From positions 1,550,501 through 1,614,500 of the forward strand of contig NZ_CP041348.1 of the NCBI RefSeq assembly GCF_009834365.1: a stretch of DNA of 64,000 bases, given 5' to 3'. Below the pieces are notes generated by a model. The model saw only the letters and a list, made by a program, of their open reading frames with translations. It ran no database searches and was not told the origin of the DNA. The position numbers and the translations under genes were made by a program. Of the stretch, positions 38,200 through 46,790 are shown piece after piece (position 1 is the first letter of the stretch; every line of letters begins with the position of its first letter). This stretch comes from Komagataeibacter xylinus (GTDB lineage: Bacteria; Pseudomonadota; Alphaproteobacteria; Acetobacterales; Acetobacteraceae).

Positions 38200-39834
38200 T
38201 CAGGCATGCTGGCCCGGCGTGGTGGAAAGAGCGGGGGTGGCAGACGTGCCGCCCGTTGCAGCCGGGCGGGTCGTGGCGGTGGCCTGCCTGCCGTGGCGTG
38301 GCGTGTCGGGATAGGTTGTTTCCCACCCGCCGCCAAGCGCGTTGTACAGCCGTACCAGATTGCCCGATATGGTGGCGGTGCTGGTGGTGAGGTCGGACTC
38401 GGCGCCCAGGTACTGGCGCTGGGCATCGAGCACGTTGAGGTAGGTCACCATGCCGTTACGGTACTGGCTCTGTGCCAGTTCCAGCGCGTGGTGGCTGGCC
38501 TGCATGCGCTGCTCGAGGCTGTCATGGCGGCGCTGCTCGTCGGTATAGGCGGTGAGCGCGTTATCCACGTCGTGCCAGGCGCCGAGCACGGTTTTCTGGT
38601 AGTTGATGGCGGCTTCCTTCTGGGCGGCCTTGCGCAGCTCAAGCTGGCCACGCAGGCGCCCGCCCTGGAACAGGGGCAGCGTGATGGAGGGGCCGACATT
38701 CCACGCCTTGGCGTTCCAGAACCCAAGATCGCGGAAGGAGAGGGATTCGAAGCCGAAACCTGCATTGATGGTCACGCGCGGGTAGAACTCGGCCACCGCT
38801 TCGCCTACCTGGGCGGTGGCGGCGTGCAGGTTGGCCTCCGCGCGGCGGATGTCGGGGCGGCGGCGGGCGAGCTCCGAGGGCACGCCCACCGGCACGCGTG
38901 GCGGCACGGGCGGAATGGCGGAGGCGGTGAGCAGTTCATCAGACAGAGCGCGCGGCGGCGCACCCATGAGCAGGCTCAGCGCATTGACCTGTATGGCCAG
39001 CTGCTGCTCAAGCTGCGGGATCTGGGCCAGCGTGTTTTCATATTGCGCGCGGGCCTGCTCCACCTCGAGGTTGCTGGCCAGGCCCTTGGTGTAGCGCTGC
39101 TGGTTCAGGTTCAGCATGGATTGCGCCACGTCGCGGTTTTCCAGCACGATGCGGAGCTGCTGCTGCGTATTGCGCAGCTCCATGTAGTCACGCGCCACTT
39201 CCGACTGGCGCGAGATCAGCATGCCACGGCGGGATTCGTTGACCGCCTGCGAGCTTGCGGCCGCGGCCTCGTATTCACGCCGCACGCGGCCCCACAGGTC
39301 AAGCTCCCAAGTGGCGTCCACGCTGTCGCGCCACTGGTTGAACAGCGGAATCTTGGCATTGCCCGGCGTGCCGACCACCTGGCCGAATTCAGGGTGTTCG
39401 CTTTCCACGTCGGTCACGATGCGCTGCAGCATCTTGGTGCTGTACTGCTGGCGGGCGTAGGAGCCGGTGGCCGACATGGCAGGATAGCGCTCGGCGCCGG
39501 CAATGCGCAGTTCGGCCCGACTCTGGGCCATGCGGTAGGCGTAGGCGCGCACATCAAGGTTGTCGCTGGCCACGCGTTGCTCGAGTTTGGTCAGCTCGGC
39601 ATCGTTGAAGATGGTCCACCAGGCGGTATCGGGATCATCTGGCGTGGTCTGGCTGGCCACCTCGGCGGGTTTGCCGTTTTTGTCGGTTGCGGCCGCGATG
39701 CGGTCCGGGCCGCCATACTGGTTGGGAACCCATGGCTTGGGCTTATGGAAATTCGGGCCAACCGCACACCCGGCGGTCATGACCGATAACCCGACCACGG
39801 CCGTGCGCCATGAAATTCCCCTACCCACCAACAT
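38200..39834 (-). CDS. NodT-type outer membrane efflux lipoprotein (RND/MFP system outer-membrane factor)
   Basis: The 544-residue protein has a lipoprotein signal ending in GLSVMTAGC, then the duplicated outer membrane efflux repeats typical of TolC/NodT proteins. These include WWTIFNDAELTKLEQRVASD, LDLWGRVRREYEAAAASSQA, LQVEQ-type segments (LEVEQARAQYENTLAQIPQL) and RRPDIRRAEANLHAATAQVG. The last 40 residues are Thr/Ala-rich. No RND pump or adaptor adjoins it, so it is an orphan outer-membrane channel, with a TetR gene facing it. Confidence 0.9.
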   Translation of the reverse strand: MLVGRGISWRTAVVGLSVMTAGCAVGPNFHKPKPWVPNQYGGPDRIAAATDKNGKPAEVASQTTPDDPDTAWWTIFNDAELTKLEQRVASDNLDVRAYAYRMAQSRAELRIAGAERYPAMSATGSYARQQYSTKMLQRIVTDVESEHPEFGQVVGTPGNAKIPLFNQWRDSVDATWELDLWGRVRREYEAAAASSQAVNESRRGMLISRQSEVARDYMELRNTQQQLRIVLENRDVAQSMLNLNQQRYTKGLASNLEVEQARAQYENTLAQIPQLEQQLAIQVNALSLLMGAPPRALSDELLTASAIPPVPPRVPVGVPSELARRRPDIRRAEANLHAATAQVGEAVAEFYPRVTINAGFGFESLSFRDLGFWNAKAWNVGPSITLPLFQGGRLRGQLELRKAAQKEAAINYQKTVLGAWHDVDNALTAYTDEQRRHDSLEQRMQASHHALELAQSQYRNGMVTYLNVLDAQRQYLGAESDLTTSTATISGNLVRLYNALGGGWETTYPDTPRHGRQATATTRPAATGGTSATPALSTTPGQHA

Positions 39835-39908
39835 GGCCCCCCTGTTGTACCTGAAACAGCTGATGTAAATTCTGCATTCTTGGCATGATTTTTAAACCAT
39901 GGCATGAA

Positions 39909-39927
39909 TGACCGATCAGTTCGGTCA
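39909..39927. promoter_or_regulatory. TetR-type operator palindrome
   Basis: TGACCGA-TCAGT-TCGGTCA is a perfect 7-base inverted repeat with a 5-base centre in the gap between the divergent efflux and tetR genes. Its length and position suit a TetR-family dimer site that controls both genes. Confidence 0.65.
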
Positions 39928-40001
39928 GTCCCCTAGCCTATCGGCTTTCCTCACGGGGTCAATCGAAAGTACGCGTCAACCGCGGGAGCAGGATGATTTC
40001 A

Positions 40002-40691
40002 ATGGGCACCACGCCAGGCCATTCAGGCAAAATGCAGGCCGACGAGAGCCTGCCCCCGGGTGCCTCCGCCGCCAAGCGCCAGCAGATTCTGGCGGGGGCA
40101 GCGCGTGTCTTTGCCCACAACGGCTACGAGGGGGCCAGCATGTCGGGCATCGCGCGTGATGCCGGGGTGTCGAAGGGTACGCTCTACAATTATTTTGACA
40201 GCAAGGCCACGCTGTTCTCCGCCTTTGTCGAGCAGTGCGCATGCGAGAAGATGCCGCTCCTGTTCAGCCGCATTGATGAAGGTGCGAACCTGACGGAATC
40301 GCTCGAGCACCTGGCTGTGGCCATGATCAGGCTGCTCACCTCGCCGCTGTCGCTCATGCTCAACCGCATCATCATTTCCGAGGCAGGCAATTTTCCCGAA
40401 CTGGCCGAGACGTTCTGGAAGCACGGGCCCCAGAAGGCCATCAACATCCTTTCGGCCTGGCTGATGCAGCACAATGATTCCGGCGTGCTGAACATCCCCG
40501 ACCCGGTTTTTGCTGCCGAGCAGTTCTATGCTCTGTGCCAGACCCGCATTACCGCGCGTTCGCGCCTGCAACTGCCGGTCAGCACCGATCAGGCGCATAT
40601 CGATTTCATTGCACGTTCGGCGGTGCGGACTTTCCTCAACGCCTATCTGCGCGAAGGGCCGCGCCTGCCGCCGGTGGTGATGGAGCGGTGA
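40002..40691 (+). CDS. TetR/AcrR family transcriptional regulator
   Basis: The 229-residue protein has a TetR helix-turn-helix (RQQILAGAARVFAHNGYEGA, MSGIARDAGVSKGTLYNYFD) and a C-terminal ligand/dimer domain of the type with FPELAETFWKHGPQKAINIL. It is divergent from the outer-membrane efflux gene with a palindromic operator between them, so it likely represses that gene and itself. A start three codons earlier is in frame but too close to the SD. Confidence 0.88.
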   Translation: MGTTPGHSGKMQADESLPPGASAAKRQQILAGAARVFAHNGYEGASMSGIARDAGVSKGTLYNYFDSKATLFSAFVEQCACEKMPLLFSRIDEGANLTESLEHLAVAMIRLLTSPLSLMLNRIIISEAGNFPELAETFWKHGPQKAINILSAWLMQHNDSGVLNIPDPVFAAEQFYALCQTRITARSRLQLPVSTDQAHIDFIARSAVRTFLNAYLREGPRLPPVVMER

Positions 40692-40702
40692 GGGCGCGCT
40701 CT

Positions 40703-40789
40703 GACAAAGCTGTTTGAAAAAAGCTGCCCCCGGACGTTGCCTGCCTGCGCTATGGCGCGAACCCTGACGATGATCCTTTGCCGGGGGCA
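40703..40789. repeat. Degenerate palindromic element and inverted repeat downstream of tetR
   Basis: AAGCT-GTTTGAAAA-AAGCT resembles the second hairpin of the repeat found after three other genes in the window. It runs into TGCCCCCGG, which pairs perfectly with CCGGGGGCA 47 bases later. It may be a decayed copy that also acts as a 3' end structure. No gene is seen between tetR and the DUF1963 gene. Confidence 0.4.
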
Positions 40790-40924
40790 CGAAAAGGGGC
40801 GCTTTGGGTAGTGGTTGCTTTGACAGTAAAATAATGATTTCAAATCAATGTATTATGCGAATAGTGTTCTGGCCCACACAGGGATGAAGGGCCTGTCCTT
40901 TCGCCTTGATGCAAGCCAGTGGCC

Positions 40925-41980
40925 CTAACCGCACTGATAGACGACACGCGCCCGGTCGAACCGACGGGCTACGATATCGTCCTCGCGCATCATCACGTAA
41001 TAGGCCCCGACATCAGAAAACCGCGCATGCGGGTCCGCCCCGATCTGCACGACGAGCCGCCACTGTGCAGCGGATTCAAGCAGTGCCTTTGCCTGAGCCG
41101 TGTTCCATACAGCACCGCCCCCGCAGTTCAGGCCATTGGCGGCAAGCTGGCTACGGGCCTGAAGGCCGTTCTGCAAGGGTTGTGGAAAGCCGCCAAACTG
41201 GTGGTTGTCACGCCTGTTTTCATCGGGCGTGCCGAAGGCATAGAACCAGTCATTATAGGCCAGGGCTTTCGCACGATCATCAAGGGAGAAGGCATCCCAT
41301 CCCTTGTCGTTTAACGGTATGGGCGTGATGACGGAGCGTGGCGTGGTTACGGGAGCAGGGGGAAAGACGCAACTCCACTTATCGTTCGAGATCGTAAGCA
41401 GGGCCTGAGGCACCGGCGCGCGCACCAGTCCAGACACGGGTGACGGATCCCATATTACGCGCCACCCCACGGCGGCTTCCGGGATGAATTCTTCCGGCTC
41501 TATCCAGTAATCATAGAATACCAGCAGGCGGCCCTCAGTCGGGAAAACGGGGTCGAAACCCGGTGCCTGCGCCAGTTCGGCCAGATTGAACTGACCGAAG
41601 AAGGCCAGCGGGAAATCCGTCGCCACCGCCTGCGCTTTGGCCCGGTATTCGCGGCTGAACCGTTCGGCTCCTCCGGCGCCTGCCCATGAGGGTGGATTTG
41701 CCAGCAGGTCATCCGCTTTGTGGTTGTAGTATTGCGCCCGTCTATTGGCATCGGGGTAGGGCGGGCGCAGGGGCCAGGCCATGCCCTGCGGCAGGTCAGG
41801 GCGACCGCCGAGTTTCGAGGCCCCTGCGGGAATGGCGTCCTCATCTCCCGCCGTGGTGGGCATGAGCATGGCCGGGCGGCCCTGAGTTGCCAGATGGGCC
41901 ACGATGGCAGCGGGCAGGCCGGTAGCCTGTAGTGATTGCGCCAGGGCTTCGCGGTCAGCGGGGAGTGGGGTATTGGCCAT
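40925..41980 (-). CDS. DUF1963 (YwqG-like) protein
   Basis: The 351-residue protein matches DUF1963: SKLGGRPDLPQGMAWPLRP, FFGQFNLAELAQAPGFDPVF, GRLLVFYDYWIEPEEFIPEA, and near the end WRLVVQIGADPHARFSDVGA. Function is unknown in the family. The ATG used has AAAGGA seven bases upstream. The longer frame gives six extra residues only. It stands alone. Confidence 0.85.
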   Translation of the reverse strand: MANTPLPADREALAQSLQATGLPAAIVAHLATQGRPAMLMPTTAGDEDAIPAGASKLGGRPDLPQGMAWPLRPPYPDANRRAQYYNHKADDLLANPPSWAGAGGAERFSREYRAKAQAVATDFPLAFFGQFNLAELAQAPGFDPVFPTEGRLLVFYDYWIEPEEFIPEAAVGWRVIWDPSPVSGLVRAPVPQALLTISNDKWSCVFPPAPVTTPRSVITPIPLNDKGWDAFSLDDRAKALAYNDWFYAFGTPDENRRDNHQFGGFPQPLQNGLQARSQLAANGLNCGGGAVWNTAQAKALLESAAQWRLVVQIGADPHARFSDVGAYYVMMREDDIVARRFDRARVVYQCG

Positions 41981-42378
41981 GCCGGTGTCCTTTCTCAAGA
42001 GAGGTTTTTAAATAAAAGATTGATAAAATATTTTTGTCATCACCTTTGTTTTGGAAATTTTGTGTTTATTGAAGTATATTTTGATAACTTTTATCATAAA
42101 ATTATCTGAAATTATCAGAATTAACTAAATATTTATTTTAATAATATCATGTTCAGGCAGAATAACAGACCATCAGTCGGTCGTGCAATAGGGCTGCCTG
42201 TTGTCTGGAACGATACGGTGGCGCGGGGTGTCCCCGCCTCGCTGAATGATTATGTTGCATAAATACAACATCTGACAGGCCCGGCGAAGGCGGCGGCTTT
42301 TTCATGTTGTTATGTTATATTGTACCAAATAAAGCTGCGCCTCCCGAAACCACCTCACCGGATGCGAGCCTTTCCGCC
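41981..42378. other. AT-rich intergenic region
   Basis: The first 170 bases are unusually AT-rich for this genome. There is a small dyad ATGTTG/CAACAT (42252 to 42271), and GCGGGG/CCCCGC a little upstream. No gene and no known riboswitch is recognised. It probably holds the promoters of the DUF1963 gene and the TonB-dependent receptor. Confidence 0.55.
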
Positions 42379-44598
42379 ATGACGCGCCTATGGTTTTTCC
42401 CCCGTCCCCTTTCCCGTGCCATGCTGGCGGCCATAACCGCGCTGACCCCTGTTGCCACCGCCCTTGCGCAGGGCGTGCCTGCCACCGCCACAACGCCGGC
42501 TGACCCGCAGGCCACTCCCGCGCAGGCGCACGCGCTCGACCGCGCCTCATCCGCGCCGGAGGCCATGACCGTCACCGCGCGGCTTGACCGCGCGCGGGTG
42601 CAGTTGCAGCCCTCCACGGGGGCAACGGTGCATGCGTTCAGCCGCAAGGCGATTGAAACCATTCCCGGTGGTGACAATACCGGGCTGAACAGCGTGCTGC
42701 TGCAGGCCCCTGGTGTGGCGCAGGACAGTTATGGCCAGATCCATGTGCGTGGCGACCATAACGAGGTGCAGTTCCGCCTTGATGGCGTGCAACTGCCCGA
42801 AGGCATGAACGTGTTCGGCCAGACGCTCATGACCCGCTTTGCCGACAACATGTCGCTCTCCACCGGCGCGCTGCCGGTGCAGTACGGCTTCCTGCAGGCA
42901 GCCGTGGTGGACATCACCACCAAGAACGGCGCGACCAACAAGGGTGGCAACGTGTCCATCTATGGTGGCGCGCGTGACTACTTCTTCCCCTCCGCGCAGT
43001 ATGGGGGGCAGCACGGCAGGTGGGATTACTTCTTCACCGCCGATTACGTGCATGACCGGGTGGGTATCGAGAACACCACGTCATCCTTCAACGCGCCGCA
43101 TGATTTGAGCAACCAGTACCATTTTCTGGGCCACCTGCGGTACACGGTGGATGAGAACACGCGGCTCAGCCTGATTGCGGGCGTGTCGAACGCCGAGTAC
43201 CAGCTGCCCAATATCGGTGGCCAGACCTTTCCCTGCGCGGGCGATGATTCGGCCTGCGTGTCGGTGCCGGGTGCGCCAAGTGCGTCCAACCTCAATGAAC
43301 GCCAGAAGCAGATTACCGATTTCGGTATCCTGTCGCTGCAAAAAGAGATCGGGGCCTTCTCGCTCCAGACATCGGTCTTCTCGCGCTACAGCAGCCTGGG
43401 CTACAGCCCCGACCCCAATATGGGCGATCTGGCCTATATGGGCATAAGCCAGCACGCCGAGCGCTCGGTCATGTCAACCGGCACCCAGAGCGACGTGACC
43501 TGGCGCGTGCGGCCTGACCATACCGTGCGCTTCGGCTTTCAGGTCTTTGCCGAGCGTAACATCACCAAGGCTGATTCACTGGTGCAGGACAGTGACAGCG
43601 GGGCGCTCCGGTCCATCCATACCGGCAATGGCCGCACGGGCGATGTCTATGGCCTGTATGTGCAGGATGAATGGCGGCCACTGCGCAATGTCACGGTCAA
43701 TTACGGCCTGCGTTTTGATGGCGTGGGCGAATACACCAACGAGCACCAGCTCAGCCCGCGCATCAACGTGGTGTGGCGCGCGTGGAAGGGTGCCACCCTG
43801 CATGCAGGCTATTCCCGCTACTTCACCCCGCCGCCTTTCGAGGTGGTGGGCGGCACCGACCTGCAGCAGTTTGCCAATACATCGGGTGCGGCAGCCGGCA
43901 CCGGTAGCAGCACGGTCAAGGCCGAGCGCGACCATTACTTCGATGCCGGGATCGAGCAGGTCATTCTGCCCGGCTGGCGCGTGTCGTTCGATGCCTATTA
44001 CAAGCTGGCCCATAACCTGATTGATGAGGGGCAGTTCGGCGCGCCCATCATCCTGTCGGGCTTCAATTACCGGCGCGGGCAGGTGAACGGCTATGAGGTC
44101 TCGACCTCCTACGACCGCGGGCCGCTTTCGCTCTATGGCAATTTTGCGTGGTCACGCGCCATCGGCAAGGACATTACCAGCGCGCAGTTCAACTTCGCCC
44201 CTGATGACCTCAACTATATCAGCCAGCATTGGGTGCATCTCGACCATGACCAGCGCTGGACCGCCTCCGCCGGTGGGTCATACACTTTCTTCCACCGCAC
44301 CGGGCACCCCACGCTGCTCTCGGCTACCATGGTGTATGGCAGCGGCCTGCGGCAGGATACGGATACCGTGCCCAATGGCGGCGTAATCCCGCAATACGCC
44401 ACGTTCAACCTGGCGCTGGTGCAGTCCTTCCGCGATCTGTTTCATTCGCGCTTCCTGCGCACCACGCAACTGCGGCTGGATGTGACCAACCTGTTCGACC
44501 ACCCCTACATGCTGCGCAGCGGCACGGGCATTGGCGTGGGCGCCCCGCAATACGGGTTGCGGCGTACGATCCTGACCGGTATTTCGCAGAACTTCTGA
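42379..44598 (+). CDS. TonB-dependent outer membrane receptor
   Basis: The 739-residue protein has a signal peptide (about residues 1 to 31, ending ATALAQ), a possible TonB box near EAMTVTA, a plug domain (STGATVHAFSRKAIETIPGG, LNSVLLQAPGVAQDSYGQIH, VRGDHNEVQFRLDGVQLPEG) and a beta-barrel ending in phenylalanine (TILTGISQNF). It would import an iron complex or other substrate using TonB energy. The substrate is not evident. The start at the signal peptide is preferred over one 25 codons upstream that gives a strange leader. A palindromic repeat follows the stop. Confidence 0.9.
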   Translation: MTRLWFFPRPLSRAMLAAITALTPVATALAQGVPATATTPADPQATPAQAHALDRASSAPEAMTVTARLDRARVQLQPSTGATVHAFSRKAIETIPGGDNTGLNSVLLQAPGVAQDSYGQIHVRGDHNEVQFRLDGVQLPEGMNVFGQTLMTRFADNMSLSTGALPVQYGFLQAAVVDITTKNGATNKGGNVSIYGGARDYFFPSAQYGGQHGRWDYFFTADYVHDRVGIENTTSSFNAPHDLSNQYHFLGHLRYTVDENTRLSLIAGVSNAEYQLPNIGGQTFPCAGDDSACVSVPGAPSASNLNERQKQITDFGILSLQKEIGAFSLQTSVFSRYSSLGYSPDPNMGDLAYMGISQHAERSVMSTGTQSDVTWRVRPDHTVRFGFQVFAERNITKADSLVQDSDSGALRSIHTGNGRTGDVYGLYVQDEWRPLRNVTVNYGLRFDGVGEYTNEHQLSPRINVVWRAWKGATLHAGYSRYFTPPPFEVVGGTDLQQFANTSGAAAGTGSSTVKAERDHYFDAGIEQVILPGWRVSFDAYYKLAHNLIDEGQFGAPIILSGFNYRRGQVNGYEVSTSYDRGPLSLYGNFAWSRAIGKDITSAQFNFAPDDLNYISQHWVHLDHDQRWTASAGGSYTFFHRTGHPTLLSATMVYGSGLRQDTDTVPNGGVIPQYATFNLALVQSFRDLFHSRFLRTTQLRLDVTNLFDHPYMLRSGTGIGVGAPQYGLRRTILTGISQNF

Positions 44599-44600
44599 TA

Positions 44601-44675
44601 GAAAGTAAAAGTACCCGGGTGCCGCCTTTTTTGGAAAGGCGGCATTTCTTTGAACTTTTTGAAAAAAGCCCTCAT
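44601..44675. repeat. Palindromic 3' element, copy A (with terminator-like hairpin)
   Basis: GTGCCGCCTTT/AAAGGCGGC forms a strong stem, followed by T-rich sequence and ACTTTTTGAAAAAAGC. The same two-hairpin arrangement follows the ClC and GntP genes. It directly follows the receptor stop and probably ends its transcript. The rest of the gap to the next gene is AT-rich without a gene. Confidence 0.75.
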
Positions 44676-44916
44676 TAGAGAATTCTCATGCGCGCAGATG
44701 GCTTAATATTCGTTGCCTGATGCAATGAGCCACGCTCCATTTACCTTTCCCGGAGCAGGTATTTCATATATAAATAAACATGATGTTCTATTTTAAAATG
44801 CCAGGAATGATTTTTTGAATATTAATTGCAGTATTTCTGGAGTCCAGAACTGTTTCGGGAGTGCTCTTTTCCATCTCCCCTCCCGCCTGCCATGCAGGCT
44901 GCAAGCAGGGGCGTGA

Positions 44917-46113
44917 GTGGTCATGCATGATGATACGCCTTCGCTCGGCGCCGTAACGGGTACAGCCGCCACCGAACCGCAGGCCGGGACCGGTTTCCAG
45001 CCCATTACGGGCACGCACAGAACAACCCTGCTCGATGTGCTGGCCCAAACCCTGCTGAACTGGAAGTCACAGCTTGTATACGGGGTCCTGATTGGCGTGC
45101 AGTGGTCCTTCTTTGCGCAGGCCCATGTGTCACCCCCGTTTGATCATGCCATGGCCCGGAGGCAGTGGGGGCTGGCAATGGAGTTGCTGGCCATGGGGGC
45201 GTTTGCGCCTGCGGTCCTGGCGTTTATCGTTCTGGTCGGTCTGGTGTGGTTGTGGCTGTGCATCAGGTACTACTGTCGGCGTCATGTCCTGCGTAGTACG
45301 ATCTATACCCTGTCCGCCAATAGCATTTCAGTCCGCGATGCCACGGGGATATATGCAGACATCCCCTGGAATGATTTCAGGATAATACGCCCGACAGGCC
45401 GCCTTCTGATCCTGCGCATGTCTGCCCAGAGCAGGCGGCTCGTCATTCCCTGGAGCAGCTTTGCCTCACAGGACGTGCAGCGCGCCCGGACACTGATCCG
45501 CAGGCTACGCATGCAGCACGCTGCCCCGACTGCCGCGCGATACCCTGCAGGCACGACGGGCCTCCTGGCGAGGGATGCGGAAGGGGACAATGTGACCGTT
45601 CCCCTGTTGCTCACGAAAGGAGAAATGTTTTCTGTATTTTTAAGGTTTGTACCCTGGGTCGTGGCCATGGTCACAGGGTGGCTGTTCATGCTGAATCTGG
45701 TTGTGATGTTCATGGTACCAGCTAACAGGGCAGTCCTGTCCTGTTCGACCAGCATGATCAATAAGGCACGCCTGCTCCTTGGTCTTGATGCACACACTGT
45801 CATGATCAATGCCAGTATTGTCATCCTCACTCTTGTGTTCCTGTCTGTTCAACATCTACGCCAGATAAAGGCACGGTCCGGGGCAAGAGTGCGGATTGAT
45901 GCGAAGGGAATAAGCCTGCTGGACATGGATCAGGACAAGGTAAGGGTTTTCAACCCATGGGCGGTTCTGACCGCAACGTCTACCTCGCGCTTTTTAAAGA
46001 TCAGGCAGGGAAAACGGATGTCCTTTTATTATCCATGGCGCCTTTTCAGCCCGCAGGACCGCGTGCGCATACTGGCCTGGGCCGCGCAGGCCAGAAGCAC
46101 CGCACAGTCCTGA
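44917..46113 (+). CDS. Membrane protein with two YcxB-like modules
   Basis: The 398-residue protein consists of two copies of the same unit: two membrane segments and then a small beta domain. The first domain has TIYTLSANSISVRDATGIYA, DIPWNDFRIIRPTGRLLIL and RLVIPWSSFASQDVQR. The second has RVRIDAKGISLLDMDQDKVR, NPWAVLTATSTSRFLKI and FYYPWRLFSPQDRVR. YcxB-like C-terminal domains normally occur once per protein, so this is an internal duplication. Function unknown. A GTG start with AGGGG is used. An ATG two codons on is an alternative. Confidence 0.72.
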   Translation: MVMHDDTPSLGAVTGTAATEPQAGTGFQPITGTHRTTLLDVLAQTLLNWKSQLVYGVLIGVQWSFFAQAHVSPPFDHAMARRQWGLAMELLAMGAFAPAVLAFIVLVGLVWLWLCIRYYCRRHVLRSTIYTLSANSISVRDATGIYADIPWNDFRIIRPTGRLLILRMSAQSRRLVIPWSSFASQDVQRARTLIRRLRMQHAAPTAARYPAGTTGLLARDAEGDNVTVPLLLTKGEMFSVFLRFVPWVVAMVTGWLFMLNLVVMFMVPANRAVLSCSTSMINKARLLLGLDAHTVMINASIVILTLVFLSVQHLRQIKARSGARVRIDAKGISLLDMDQDKVRVFNPWAVLTATSTSRFLKIRQGKRMSFYYPWRLFSPQDRVRILAWAAQARSTAQS

Positions 46114-46167
46114 AACGCCTGTCCGTTCAATGCAGGTGTCAGACCATCGTGATGAAGGAAGGCCACC

Positions 46168-46704
46168 ATGACCTTTTCCATCCGCCCGGCCCGACATGAA
46201 GAGGCAGTTCTGCTGCCTGCTATCGAGCGCTCTGCCGCGCAGGCTTTTCTGGCCGTGCCCGAACTCGCATGGCTGGCGCAGGCTGACGGGCTGCTCCCAG
46301 ATGTGCATGCAGGCTGTATTGCCCACAATCTGTGCTGGGTTGCGGTGGATGGGCACGATCAGCCCGTTGGTTTTTTAAGCGCGCGGCAATATGGCGCTGA
46401 CCTGCATGTGCTCGAAATCTCGGTTGCGCAATCGGTGCAGGGCAGGGGGCTGGGACGGTCCCTGCTGGCAGCCGCCGGTGAGGGGGCTGCGTGCCTGCCG
46501 GATGTTTCGCGCCTGACACTGACCACATTCCGCACCGTTGCGTGGAACGCGCCATTTTATGCGCGAGCGGGCTTTCGCCTGCTTGCGCCCACGGCACAGG
46601 ATGCACGTCTGGCTAATCTGCTGCGGGATGAGGAAGCAAACGATTTTCCCCCCGGTTCCCGCTGCGCCATGGTGCGTGAGATTACCCCCGCGGGCGGGGC
46701 CTGA
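46168..46704 (+). CDS. GNAT family N-acetyltransferase
   Basis: The 178-residue protein shows the GNAT fold: FSIRPARHEEAVLLPAIERS, LCWVAVDGHDQPVGFLSARQ, LEISVAQSVQGRGLGRSLLA with the acetyl-CoA-binding Q-x-x-G-x-G, and a C-terminal TTFRTVAWNAPFYARAGFRL. The substrate is not evident from sequence. It could be a small amine or a protein N-terminus. It faces the end of amtB, with a terminator between. Confidence 0.88.
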   Translation: MTFSIRPARHEEAVLLPAIERSAAQAFLAVPELAWLAQADGLLPDVHAGCIAHNLCWVAVDGHDQPVGFLSARQYGADLHVLEISVAQSVQGRGLGRSLLAAAGEGAACLPDVSRLTLTTFRTVAWNAPFYARAGFRLLAPTAQDARLANLLRDEEANDFPPGSRCAMVREITPAGGA

Positions 46705-46732
46705 AAGCCAACCGACTCAGCGGAGGGGCCAG

Positions 46733-46760
46733 AAAAAAAGGCGACCCCGCAGGGCCGCCC
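46733..46760 (-). terminator. Terminator after glnK-amtB
   Basis: Read leftward, GGCGGCCC pairs with GGGTCGCC around a short loop (one mismatch) and is followed by seven T residues. It lies 30 bases after the amtB stop. Confidence 0.85.
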
Positions 46761-46790
46761 TTTCCACATTGTTGCACGGAGCGAATAAGG

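Noticed and set aside
42160..42378. Possible cobalamin riboswitch before the TonB-dependent receptor
   Set aside because: There are small hairpins but no B12-box or the usual conserved core, so a riboswitch cannot be supported.
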